Source of the DNA: Lacticigenium naphthae DSM 19658
GTDB taxonomy: Bacteria > Bacillota > Bacilli > Lactobacillales > Carnobacteriaceae_A
Assembly: GCF_000425865.1 (NCBI RefSeq)
Contig: NZ_AUEG01000004.1
Span: 1-64,000, forward strand
Direction: 5' to 3'
DNA length: 64,000 nt
Below, piece by piece: positions 15,957 to 23,835 of this stretch (positions within the stretch are counted from its first letter, which is position 1; each line of letters begins with the position of its first letter). Below the pieces are notes generated by a model, which made no database searches, was not told the DNA's origin, and saw nothing but the letters and a program-made list of their open reading frames with translations. Position numbers and translations under genes: made by a program.

Positions 15957-18005
15957 ATGAAGAATATGTTTGGGTATTTACAAAAGATTGGAAAATCATT
16001 GATGTTACCCGTTGCTACATTGCCTGCAGCAGGGATTTTAATGGCATTAGGTATTTTATTACAAAATGAAAGCTTGCTCGAAACGATCCCATTTATGAAA
16101 ACGGATGGATTTCAATTGCTTGCAACGGTAATGGCAGATACAGGAAATATAATATTTGGTAACTTGCCTCTTTTATTTGCTATAGCGGTGGTTATTGGCT
16201 TAACAAATAATGATGGAACATCAGCACTTTCTGGTGTCATCAGTTATTTAATGATAAATATGTCAATCAATGCATTTTTGGGAATCACACCTGAAATGGT
16301 TGCTGCTGATGGACAAGCCTATGCAACTATTCTCGGTATCCCAACATTACAAACAGGAGTTTTTGGAGGGATCATCGCCGGACTGATTGGCGCTTGGTGT
16401 TATAATACTTTTTATCAAATTGAACTTCCTGATTATTTAGGGTTCTTTTCTGGAAAGCGTTTTGTACCCATGGTTACCGCAGTCGTTTCTATTGTAGCAG
16501 GATTTGTTCTCACTCTGGTGTGGCCACAATTTCAACAGCTGCTTACTGCGTTTTCACAAACAGTGATCGATACAAATCTAACCTTTGCCGCAGGTATTTT
16601 TGGAATTGTCGAAAGATTGTTGATTCCATTTGGTTTACACCACGTATTCTATGCTCCGTTCTGGTTTCAATTTGGTGAGTACATGAGTGCAGACGGAACG
16701 CTTATTTTCGGAGATCAATCTATTTTCTTTCAACAAATGCGTGAGGGTGCAGATTTCACTGCCGGTGCATTCATGACAGGGAAATTTCCGTTTATGATGT
16801 TTGGATTACCAGCAGGAGCACTTGCGATGTATCATACAGCAGAGGATAAAAAGAAAAAATTAGCTGGGGGGATACTCTTATCTGCAGCGTTAACTTCCTT
16901 TTTAACAGGTATAACAGAACCAATTGAATTTACTTTCTTATTCTTAGCCCCAGGGTTGTTTGTTATCCATAGTCTCTTTGCGGGAATATCGTTTGCTTTG
17001 ATGAATCTTTTAAATGTCAAAATCGGAATGACTTTATCTGGTGGATTGATCGACTATATATTATTTGGGGTCATTCCAAATAATACTTCCTGGTGGTTGG
17101 TCATTCCTGTAGGTCTGATTTTCTCATTCTTATATTACTTCACTTTTAAATGGTACATTCTCCGTTTCAATGTTCCTACCCCAGGAAGAGACAAGACAGA
17201 TAAAGTAGCGAATATCGCAGATAATTTTGACAAGACAACAATTTCTTGGAACGTTTTAGATGCATTAGGAGGTCTGTCAAACATTAAATCTGTTGACGCC
17301 TGTATTACTCGCTTACGGATGGAATTATACGATAACTCAGCGGTAGATAAACCCCGTTTAGCTGAATTAGGAGCAATGGGTGTTGTTGCAGTTGGAAGTG
17401 GACTACAAGTGATCTTCGGAGCGAAAGCTCAAGTTTATTCTAATGAGATAAACTATATTATGAAAGAAAATAGTGCGCGTCCGGATGATTTAGTGAAAAT
17501 TGATGAAATTGAGGGCGATGAAAAGGCCCTTATCTTTGATGCACAAATCTTTTCACCCGTTTCAGGAGATATCATCCCCATTACAGAAGTTAATGACCCG
17601 GTATTTTCGCAAAAGATGATGGGAGAAGGATTTGCTGTACAACCAGAAATGGATGATAATATTGTTCATTCACCAGTAGAAGGTGAAGTAATCAGTCTAT
17701 TTCCAACTAACCATGCAATCGGACTACGTACCTCTTGTGGATTAGAACTGATTGTTCATATTGGTTTAGATACTGTAAAACTAAATGGAAAAGGATTTAA
17801 ACCCCTGATAGCCATTGGTCAAATGGTTAAAGTAGGTGAACCCTTAGTAGAAGTTAACTACCAAATATTAGAAGAGTATAAAAAAGATCCTTTGGTAGTC
17901 GTTGTCTTTACCAATTTAAGTGACGAAAATGTGGAGCTACAATATACCGGGAATCGAAAACATGCCGAAGACATCATCGTAGATTTTAACTTAGCCTATA
18001 GCTGA
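15957..18005 (+). CDS. PTS sugar transporter IICBA, glucose family
   Basis: A single-chain phosphotransferase permease of 682 residues that imports and 6-phosphorylates a sugar. Order: IIC membrane domain (about 1-400), IIB (about 430-500) with phospho-Cys449 in VDACITRLRM, and IIA (about 525-680) with phospho-His601 in IVHIGLDTV. This is the PtsG/NagE layout. Placed next to the glycyl radical enzyme and aldolase, the likely substrate is a glucose-like anhydrohexitol rather than glucose itself, which is inference. GAGGAGG precedes the ATG; it is followed by a terminator at 18041. Confidence 0.93.
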   Translation: MKNMFGYLQKIGKSLMLPVATLPAAGILMALGILLQNESLLETIPFMKTDGFQLLATVMADTGNIIFGNLPLLFAIAVVIGLTNNDGTSALSGVISYLMINMSINAFLGITPEMVAADGQAYATILGIPTLQTGVFGGIIAGLIGAWCYNTFYQIELPDYLGFFSGKRFVPMVTAVVSIVAGFVLTLVWPQFQQLLTAFSQTVIDTNLTFAAGIFGIVERLLIPFGLHHVFYAPFWFQFGEYMSADGTLIFGDQSIFFQQMREGADFTAGAFMTGKFPFMMFGLPAGALAMYHTAEDKKKKLAGGILLSAALTSFLTGITEPIEFTFLFLAPGLFVIHSLFAGISFALMNLLNVKIGMTLSGGLIDYILFGVIPNNTSWWLVIPVGLIFSFLYYFTFKWYILRFNVPTPGRDKTDKVANIADNFDKTTISWNVLDALGGLSNIKSVDACITRLRMELYDNSAVDKPRLAELGAMGVVAVGSGLQVIFGAKAQVYSNEINYIMKENSARPDDLVKIDEIEGDEKALIFDAQIFSPVSGDIIPITEVNDPVFSQKMMGEGFAVQPEMDDNIVHSPVEGEVISLFPTNHAIGLRTSCGLELIVHIGLDTVKLNGKGFKPLIAIGQMVKVGEPLVEVNYQILEEYKKDPLVVVVFTNLSDENVELQYTGNRKHAEDIIVDFNLAYS

Positions 18006-18040
18006 GTGAACAAATCAAAGCTGTATTTACTGTGAGCGGA

Positions 18041-18080
18041 AATGATTGTTAACAGAGATTTTGTTAGCAATCATTTTTTT
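18041..18080 (+). terminator. Intrinsic terminator of the PTS gene
   Basis: AATGATTGTTAACA at 18041-18054 pairs with TGTTAGCAATCATT at 18062-18075, followed by TTTTT. Confidence 0.85.
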
Positions 18081-18088
18081 AAGGGACA

Positions 18089-18126
18089 CTTTTGGATAAC
18101 GAGAACCCTTCTCATTATCCAAAAAG
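18089..18126. repeat. Inverted repeat between the PTS and GRE genes
   Basis: CTTTTGGATAACGAGAA pairs with TTCTCATTATCCAAAAAG with one bulge and one mismatch around a CCC loop. It has no T-run on the plus strand. It lies 15 bases before the TGCACATTTGTGCA palindrome. Confidence 0.6.
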
Positions 18127-18140
18127 TATCCATAGACCAC

Positions 18141-18154
18141 TGCACATTTGTGCA
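18141..18154 (+). promoter_or_regulatory. Palindromic operator candidate upstream of the GRE gene
   Basis: TGCACATTTGTGCA has two perfect 6-bp arms. The same arms recur at 21992-22005 before the SorC-type gene, at almost the same distance (50 versus 49 bases) from an extended -10. The position near -69 fits an activator site. Confidence 0.55.
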
Positions 18155-18201
18155 ATTTAGATCTAACTCTCTATTTATGAATTGAATAAGATTTAGACAC
18201 A

Positions 18202-18221
18202 TGGTAAAATAATTACGAAAG
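18202..18221 (+). promoter_or_regulatory. Extended -10 promoter and ACGAAAG box of the GRE gene
   Basis: TGGTAAAAT (18202-18210) is an extended -10 without a recognisable -35. ACGAAAG at 18215-18221 begins 10 bases after the start of the -10 hexamer, and a second copy is at 18241-18247. The same arrangement occurs before the SorC-type gene, suggesting common control, with a repressor probably at the start site. Confidence 0.55.
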
Positions 18222-18257
18222 AAACAAAAAAATGTTTCAAACGAAAGGGTGGATAGT

Positions 18258-20702
18258 ATGTCAATAGCTACTATAAAAGACAAAAAGTTAGAGAAGAATG
18301 AACCATATTTCGGAAATTTAACTGAGAGAATGTCTGAATATCGCGAAAAAGTCTTGACAAAGAAACCTTATATTTGTGCAGAACGTGCTCTACTTGCCAC
18401 AGAAGCTTATAAGGAACATGATCATAAACCTATCGTTATCAAAAGAGCACACATGTTAAAAAACATAGTAGAAAAAATGTCTATCTATATAGAAGATGAA
18501 ACATTCATTGTTGGAAACCAAGCAGCTTCTAACAGAGATGCACCCGTTTTTCCAGAGTATACAATGGAATTTGTCCTAAATGAATTAGATACTTTTGAAA
18601 AAAGAGATGGCGATGTTTTTTATATTACAGAACAAACTAAGGAAGATCTTCGCTCCATGGCACCTTTTTGGAAAAATAAAACCTTGCGAGATTACTCGGG
18701 TTCGATCCTACCAGAGGAAGTAAAAGTGTTTATGGATACAAACTTTTTTGGTATGGAAGGGAAAATGAATTCGGGAGATGCACACTTAGCTGTCAATTAT
18801 CAAGAAATGCTTAAAGTTGGTCTAAAAGGCTATGAGAAGCGTGTCAAAGAATACAAAGAAGCATTAGATCTAGCAGAATTAGGGAGTCTGGAAAAATATC
18901 ATTTCTATGAATCCGTATTGATCGTGATCGCATCAGTGAAAACTTTTGCAGAGAGATACGCCGCATTAGCTAAGGAAAAAGCAGAAACAGCTTCTCCCGA
19001 AAGAAAAGCAGAGTTAGTAGAGATAAGCAGGATTTGTTCGAAAGTACCTTATGAACCAGCCGACTCACTGCATGAAGCTATACAATCTGTCTGGTTTATT
19101 CAATTGATTCTTCAAATCGAGTCTAATGGCCATTCTCTTTCATATGGACGGTTAGACCAGTTCTTATATCCCTATTTCATGAATGATGTAAATGCAGGAA
19201 AGATAGAAGAAGATCAAGCAGTTGAATTATTGGCGAACCTATGGATAAAAACTTTGACTGTCAACAAAGTTCGTAGTCAAGCACATACTCAAAGTAGTGC
19301 AGGAAGTCCGTTGTACCAAAATGTCACGATTGGCGGACAAACCCGTGATAAAAAAGATGCTGTAAATAAATTGTCGTATTTGGTACTGAAAAGTGTAGCA
19401 CAAACTAAGTTACCTCAGCCGAATTTGACTGTTCGTTATCATGAAGGATTAGATGATCGCTTTATGAATGAATGCGTTGAAGTGATGAAATTAGGTTTTG
19501 GGATGCCTGCTTTTAATAATGACGAAATCATCATTCCATCTTTTACTCGAATTGGCGTGGCAGAGGAAGATGCCTATGATTATAGTGCGATTGGTTGTGT
19601 GGAAACGGCTATTCCTGGTAAATGGGGCTATCGTTGTACAGGAATGAGTTATATGAATTTCCCGAAAATTTTGATGATCGCGATGAATGACGGGATCGAT
19701 CCGGTTTCTGGCCATCGTTTCACAAAAGGATATGGTCATTTCAACGAAATGCAGTCATTTGAAGAGCTTCAAGAAACGTGGGATAAAGTAGTCCGCGAAC
19801 TGGCTCAGAAGAGTGTGATCGTTGAAAATTCTTGTGATATTGGATTGGAAAAGAAAGTGCCCGATATTTTGTGTTCTGCTCTGACAGATGATTGTATTAA
19901 ACGAGGCAAGACCATTAAAGAAGGTGGAGCTGTATACGACTTTATTTCAGGCTTGCAAGTTGGGATCGCAAACTTAGCCGATTCATTGGCAGCTATTAAA
20001 AAATTAGTTTTTGAAGAAAAGAAATTTTCACAAGAAGAATTATGGGAAGCTCTCACGACTGATTTTGAAAGCGAAAGAAGTAAAGACATTCAACAGATGT
20101 TGATCCATGATGCTCCCAAATATGGGAATGATGATGATTATGTTGATTTACTAGTGACACATGCTTATGACAGTTACATCGATGAGATCAAGAAGTATCC
20201 GAACACTCGCTATGGTAGAGGACCAATCGGTGGAATTCGTTATGCGGGGACTTCTTCTATCTCGGCAAACGTTGGACAAGGTATGGGAACAATGGCTTCA
20301 CCAGATGGGCGTAAAGCCTGGACACCATTGGCTGAAGGGTGCTCACCTTCCCATAACATGGATCAAAATGGTCCGACTTCTGTAATGAAATCTGTTTCTA
20401 AATTACCTACGGAAGAAATTGTCGGGGGAGTATTACTCAACCAGAAAATCAATCCACAAACACTTGCTAAGGAAGAAGACAAACAAAAATTAATACTGAT
20501 GCTACGTGCCTTTTTCAATAAATTGCATGGGTATCATATTCAATACAATGTAGTTTCTCGAGATACATTGATCGATGCACAAAATAATCCGGAAAAACAT
20601 AGAGACTTGATTGTCCGTGTTGCTGGGTACTCAGCGTTCTTTAATGTACTATCAAAAGCTACACAAGATGATATCATTGAAAGAACAGTACACGTTATTT
20701 AA
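18258..20702 (+). CDS. Glycyl radical enzyme, YbiW-type (anhydrohexitol-6-phosphate lyase candidate)
   Basis: An 814-residue glycyl radical enzyme closely resembling E. coli YbiW by remembered motifs: SGDAHLAVN, LILQIESNGHS, AGSPLYQNVTIGGQ, FGMPAFNNDEI and GKWGYRCTGMS. The thiyl-radical Cys447 and base Glu449 lie in GCVETA; the radical Gly790 is in RVAGYSAFF. YbiW has been reported to open the ring of 1,5-anhydroglucitol-6-phosphate to 1-deoxyfructose-6-phosphate. The PTS, activase and FSA-type aldolase alongside support that role. ATG 18258 follows AAAGGGTGG; a GTG at 18249 is less likely. It is not a formate-lyase: the Cys-Cys pair of PFL is absent. Confidence 0.9.
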   Translation: MSIATIKDKKLEKNEPYFGNLTERMSEYREKVLTKKPYICAERALLATEAYKEHDHKPIVIKRAHMLKNIVEKMSIYIEDETFIVGNQAASNRDAPVFPEYTMEFVLNELDTFEKRDGDVFYITEQTKEDLRSMAPFWKNKTLRDYSGSILPEEVKVFMDTNFFGMEGKMNSGDAHLAVNYQEMLKVGLKGYEKRVKEYKEALDLAELGSLEKYHFYESVLIVIASVKTFAERYAALAKEKAETASPERKAELVEISRICSKVPYEPADSLHEAIQSVWFIQLILQIESNGHSLSYGRLDQFLYPYFMNDVNAGKIEEDQAVELLANLWIKTLTVNKVRSQAHTQSSAGSPLYQNVTIGGQTRDKKDAVNKLSYLVLKSVAQTKLPQPNLTVRYHEGLDDRFMNECVEVMKLGFGMPAFNNDEIIIPSFTRIGVAEEDAYDYSAIGCVETAIPGKWGYRCTGMSYMNFPKILMIAMNDGIDPVSGHRFTKGYGHFNEMQSFEELQETWDKVVRELAQKSVIVENSCDIGLEKKVPDILCSALTDDCIKRGKTIKEGGAVYDFISGLQVGIANLADSLAAIKKLVFEEKKFSQEELWEALTTDFESERSKDIQQMLIHDAPKYGNDDDYVDLLVTHAYDSYIDEIKKYPNTRYGRGPIGGIRYAGTSSISANVGQGMGTMASPDGRKAWTPLAEGCSPSHNMDQNGPTSVMKSVSKLPTEEIVGGVLLNQKINPQTLAKEEDKQKLILMLRAFFNKLHGYHIQYNVVSRDTLIDAQNNPEKHRDLIVRVAGYSAFFNVLSKATQDDIIERTVHVI

Positions 20703-20721
20703 TAACCAAATGGTAAGCAGA

Positions 20722-20887
20722 AGAGAGTGGGACAAAAAACGTTCAGACCCGAATCGCTGGAGCGGATACTCGAAAGATAGTCGTAGACTATCGAAGAGTA
20801 TTCGTGAAGTGGATGTCGGGTCTGTTTTTTGGAGCACGTTTTAGAAAGTAAAGTTTAGGAAATGATTAGAGGCTGGGTCTTTTGTTC
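20722..20887 (+). repeat. Dispersed intergenic element, copy 1
   Basis: This non-coding element begins AGAGTGGGACAAAAAACG, has a variable middle with its own hairpin, and ends with a conserved segment running from TTTTAGAAAGTAAAGTTT through ATGATTAGAGGCTGGG. The same edges occur in reverse orientation at 63382-63520 after parC. It sits just downstream of the GRE stop. Confidence 0.85.
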
Positions 20888-20963
20888 GATCCTTTTTCTG
20901 TTCGTTTTTTGGAGGATCATCGTGGGTACAAATATAGTTAGGGGGACTGTTTTTAATAAATAA

Positions 20964-21007
20964 AAAACAGACAATTTTCAGCTATTATACTGAAAATTGT
21001 CTGTTTT
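20964..21007 (-). terminator. Intrinsic terminator of the activase gene
   Basis: A perfect 18-bp stem (20964-20981 with 20990-21007) has an 8-nt loop and is followed on the minus strand by TTTATTTATT after TTTT. Confidence 0.9.
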
Positions 21008-21014
21008 GGGTTGA

Positions 21015-21791
21015 TTAGTGTACTAAACACTGAATACCATTTTTTTCCATGACAGTTTGGTAATCAAGTAAATCTTCGGAATGGAGTTGTGGAATATCTT
21101 CCATTTCATAATCACGGTCTAAGTACGTATATTTTTTTTCGCCGAATTGATGAAAAGGTAATAATTCGATTTTTTCGACTCCATATTCATTGAATAGATC
21201 TGCAAATTTCACTGCATCTTCTAGGGTATCATTAAAGTTAGGAATGATAGGGATACGCACTATCAAATGGGGATGCTTAGCTAGAGCTAATGCTAAATTT
21301 TTTAAGATCAACTCATTTCTGACCCCGGTTCCGTCAAAATGTTTGATGGAATCATAATGTTTAATATCCATGTACACTAGGTCTACATTTTCTAAAAACT
21401 CTTCAAATTTCGAGCTTTTCACGTAACCAGTTGTTTCACAAGCCGTGTGAATATTTTTTTCCCGAAGTCTTTTTAATAAATCAATGGCAAAATCTGCTTG
21501 ATAGAGAACTTCTCCTCCGGATAGGGTGACTCCACCGTTTGATTCTTGATAAAAAACTTCATCTTTTAAAATATCTTCCATAATTTCATCTGCGGTTCGA
21601 TAATTCCCCACAGTAGTATGGGTTTTTTTCTGATTGTCCCACATCTTTTCAGGTTTGCTATCCTGGGATTCAGGATTTGCACACCAGTAGCACTTCAATG
21701 GACAGCCCTTAAAAAAGACAACCGTTCGGATGCCTGGTCCATCATGGATACTATATTTTTGAATATTGAATATGCTTGCAGTATTCGTCAT
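21015..21791 (-). CDS. Glycyl radical enzyme activase (radical SAM, YbiY-like, no ferredoxin insert)
   Basis: This 258-residue radical-SAM protein would install the glycyl radical on the neighbouring GRE. The cluster Cys are 30, 34 and 37 (CPLKCYWC); GGVTLSGGEVL and LLPFHQFGEKKY match YbiY-type activases. Unlike YbiY and most activases outside the PflA group, it lacks the Cys-rich two-cluster ferredoxin insert after the first motif: only about 30 Cys-free residues separate NPES from TADEI. AGGAGG precedes the ATG. It faces the GRE gene and has its own promoter beside the SorC-type gene. Confidence 0.93.
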   Translation of the reverse strand: MTNTASIFNIQKYSIHDGPGIRTVVFFKGCPLKCYWCANPESQDSKPEKMWDNQKKTHTTVGNYRTADEIMEDILKDEVFYQESNGGVTLSGGEVLYQADFAIDLLKRLREKNIHTACETTGYVKSSKFEEFLENVDLVYMDIKHYDSIKHFDGTGVRNELILKNLALALAKHPHLIVRIPIIPNFNDTLEDAVKFADLFNEYGVEKIELLPFHQFGEKKYTYLDRDYEMEDIPQLHSEDLLDYQTVMEKNGIQCLVH

Positions 21792-21817
21792 TTCTTCCGC
21801 CTCCTCTACTTGTCTTT

Positions 21818-21866
21818 ATATTACCACGTATACTATCTTTCGTAAATGAAATAATTACGTTCGTAA
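21818..21866 (-). promoter_or_regulatory. Promoter of the activase with ACGAAAG and palindromic boxes
   Basis: On the minus strand an extended -10 TGGTAATAT occupies 21818-21826. ACGAAAG at 21837-21843 lies in the spacer upstream of it. TTACGAACGTAA, a near-perfect palindrome at 21855-21866, precedes that. The ACGAAAG box is shared with the GRE, SorC-type and DeoR leaders. Confidence 0.5.
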
Positions 21867-21991
21867 ATATTCTAACTAGAACTTTTTTCAAACCAATCAA
21901 TTTTCACCTGATAGTGGGGGTGTTCAGCGAGGGGAAGCTGAGATTGGAAAGGTTGGTTTAAAGATGAAAAGGGAGAATTTTTTATCTTTTT

Positions 21992-22005
21992 TGCACAAAT
22001 GTGCA
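21992..22005 (+). promoter_or_regulatory. Palindromic operator candidate upstream of the SorC-type gene
   Basis: TGCACAAATGTGCA is the same 6-bp arms as the site at 18141. It lies 49 bases upstream of the -10 hexamer of the SorC-type gene and inside the divergent region shared with the activase. Confidence 0.55.
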
Positions 22006-22051
22006 GATGTGTTTTTGTTAATGAACATTTGTTGTTGTGTGCGACCGTTCA

Positions 22052-22071
22052 TGGTATTATTCTTACGAAAG
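22052..22071 (+). promoter_or_regulatory. Extended -10 promoter and ACGAAAG box of the SorC-type gene
   Basis: TGGTATTAT (22052-22060) plus ACGAAAG (22065-22071) reproduces the GRE promoter arrangement base for base in spacing. Over 25 aligned bases, 21 are identical between the two promoters. No good -35 is seen. Confidence 0.55.
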
Positions 22072-22097
22072 AAAGAAAAGATTAAGGAGTGGTAGAC

Positions 22098-23075
22098 ATG
22101 ACTGAAGAAAAAAGGAGAATGCTAGCCAAAATTGCCTATCTTTACTATATAGAAAACAAAAGTCAAAATGAGATTTCTAAAGAACTCAATATTTATCGGA
22201 CAACAATCAGTCGCATGCTCAAACTTGCGAAGAAAAAAGGGATTATCGAAATCCAGATCAAGGACTATACAGCCGAACTTTTTTCTTTAGAAGAATATTT
22301 CAAAGAAAAATATCAGTTGAAAGATGTCTTGATCGTATCTGCTTCTAGGAACAATGCAGATATTTTTTACAAAGAAGCGGCATTTTATCTTAAGCGAGTG
22401 ATTGGTCAGAAGGATAACGTAGGCGTATCTTGGGGAGCTACTTTAGGAGAAGTGTTTGGTTATATCCAAGACAAAAGAGAGACACAAGCGACTTTCGTAC
22501 CGTTAGCTGGGGCGCCGAGTCATAGCAAATCGAATTTTCATGTAAATACGTTGGTATATGAATTAGCAAGAAAATTTAAAGGAGAAAGTATTTTTATTAA
22601 TGCCAGTGTGATCCAAGAGAGAAAAGAGCTGACACAAGCTATTATGAATGCAAAGTATTTTCGAGAGCTAAAAGAATACTGGAGCAAACTGGACATAGCA
22701 ATCATGGGCATTGGTGGGAAATTGACTGGGACAGAAAGTCAATGGCGAGATTTACTGACCACACAAGATTTGAAAGAATTGAAATTAAGAGAAGCCGCTG
22801 GAGATATTTGTTGCCGCTTTTATGATGCATACGGAAAAATTCTCAAGAGCGACTTGGACTCACGTACTATCAGTATCTCTCTAGAACATTTGCAGCGTAT
22901 ACCCACGCGGATCGGAATCGCTAAATCAACTGCTAAAACAAGAGCTATCTTGCCTACTTTACAAAAAGGATTTGTTAATGTTTTAATAACGGATGTTGAG
23001 ACCGCTTTAGATATTCTAAGAGTAGATCAAGACCCGTTTTACGAAAAAATAAAAGAAAAAATGGAGGAAATATAA
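22098..23075 (+). CDS. SorC/DeoR-type sugar-binding transcriptional regulator
   Basis: A 325-residue regulator with an N-terminal helix-turn-helix (about residues 8-45, including SQNEISKELNIYRTTISRML) and a C-terminal SorC-type phosphosugar-binding domain (GVSWGATLGEV, AIMGIGG). Members can act as activators or repressors gated by sugar phosphates. The ATG at 22098 follows AAGGAG with 8 bases; an upstream GTG overlaps that site. It overlaps the aldolase gene by one base, forming a two-gene operon. It is the second regulator of the locus besides DeoR. Confidence 0.93.
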   Translation: MTEEKRRMLAKIAYLYYIENKSQNEISKELNIYRTTISRMLKLAKKKGIIEIQIKDYTAELFSLEEYFKEKYQLKDVLIVSASRNNADIFYKEAAFYLKRVIGQKDNVGVSWGATLGEVFGYIQDKRETQATFVPLAGAPSHSKSNFHVNTLVYELARKFKGESIFINASVIQERKELTQAIMNAKYFRELKEYWSKLDIAIMGIGGKLTGTESQWRDLLTTQDLKELKLREAAGDICCRFYDAYGKILKSDLDSRTISISLEHLQRIPTRIGIAKSTAKTRAILPTLQKGFVNVLITDVETALDILRVDQDPFYEKIKEKMEEI

Positions 23076-23770
23076 TGGAATTTTTACTTGATACAGCTAA
23101 TTTGGAAGAAATCAACTATTTTAAAGAGGTTTTACCGTTGTCCGGAATCACCTCGAATCCTTCTATAATAAAAAAAGAAGGGAAAGTAGACTTTTTTGTT
23201 CATATGAACAAAATACGTGAACTAATTGGGATCGACCGCTCTCTACATATTCAAGTCGTCTCTCAGAATTACGAAGGCATGATGAAGGATGCAGAAACAA
23301 TTTTAAAGCAAGTGGATGAACAGGTATTTATTAAAGTGCCCGTCACAGAAGAAGGATTAAAAGCCATTCAAGCCTTAAAAAGACAAGGGAAAAATGTCAC
23401 TGCAACAGCTATTTATACAAAAATACAAGCATACTATGCTATCGCAGCTAAAGTCGACTATCTTGCTCCTTACTATAATCGTATGGAAAATCTGAATATC
23501 GATCCAAATGAGGCAATACAAGAAATGAGAAATGAGATCCAGCGTACAGGGAGCACCTCAAAAATCCTTGCTGCAAGTTTCAAAAATGTTGGCCAAGTCA
23601 CGAAAGCACTAGAAGCTGGAGCACATGCCGCTACTTTTAGTGCAGAGGTTGCGAAACAATCATTAGATATGCCATCTATTTCATTAGCAGTCGCTAATTT
23701 TACTGCGGATTGGGAAGCTGTTTATGGAGAAGACATGACGATCACAGATCTTTTTAAATCAGTAAATTAA
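23075..23770 (+). CDS. Transaldolase-like aldolase, fructose-6-phosphate aldolase (FSA) type
   Basis: A 231-residue class I aldolase of the FsaA/FsaB/MipB group. The Schiff-base Lys87 is in IKVPVT; Asp6 (LDTAN), Gln60 (HIQVVS), Thr111 and Tyr133 (LAPYYNR) match the FSA active site rather than transaldolase B. FSA enzymes use hydroxyacetone or dihydroxyacetone as donor, and FsaA/FsaB are reported to cleave 1-deoxyfructose-6-phosphate to hydroxyacetone and glyceraldehyde-3-phosphate. It is coupled to the SorC-type gene and is the natural next step after the GRE. It ends before a strong terminator. Confidence 0.92.
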   Translation: MEFLLDTANLEEINYFKEVLPLSGITSNPSIIKKEGKVDFFVHMNKIRELIGIDRSLHIQVVSQNYEGMMKDAETILKQVDEQVFIKVPVTEEGLKAIQALKRQGKNVTATAIYTKIQAYYAIAAKVDYLAPYYNRMENLNIDPNEAIQEMRNEIQRTGSTSKILAASFKNVGQVTKALEAGAHAATFSAEVAKQSLDMPSISLAVANFTADWEAVYGEDMTITDLFKSVN

Positions 23771-23777
23771 TCAACTG

Positions 23778-23824
23778 AAAAAACACCGGTAAGCAAAATT
23801 TGTTTTTGCTTACCGGTGTTTTTT
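23778..23824. terminator. Bidirectional intrinsic terminator
   Basis: A stem of about 21 bp centred on ACACCGGTAAGCAAAA / TTTTGCTTACCGGTGT is flanked by A- and T-runs. It ends both the aldolase operon and the convergent gene. Confidence 0.92.
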
Positions 23825-23835
23825 GCATGAATACT

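Larger units (their letters stand above)
20703..21014. other. Convergent intergenic region between GRE and activase genes
   Basis: These 312 bases hold the dispersed element (20722-20887) and the activase terminator (20964-21007). The remaining 75 bases carry only a weak GATCC/GGATC pairing. Confidence 0.7.
21792..22097. other. Divergent regulatory region between activase and SorC-type gene
   Basis: This roughly 300-bp region has no ORF of note. It contains the activase promoter (21818-21866), the palindrome at 21992, the SorC-type promoter at 22052 and the ribosome site AAGGAG at 22084. Confidence 0.65.

Noticed and set aside
15605-18257. Catabolite-responsive (cre) sites in the sugar locus
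   Set aside because: Sequences such as TGTGAGCGGAAATGA near 18030 break conserved positions; no convincing cre was found.
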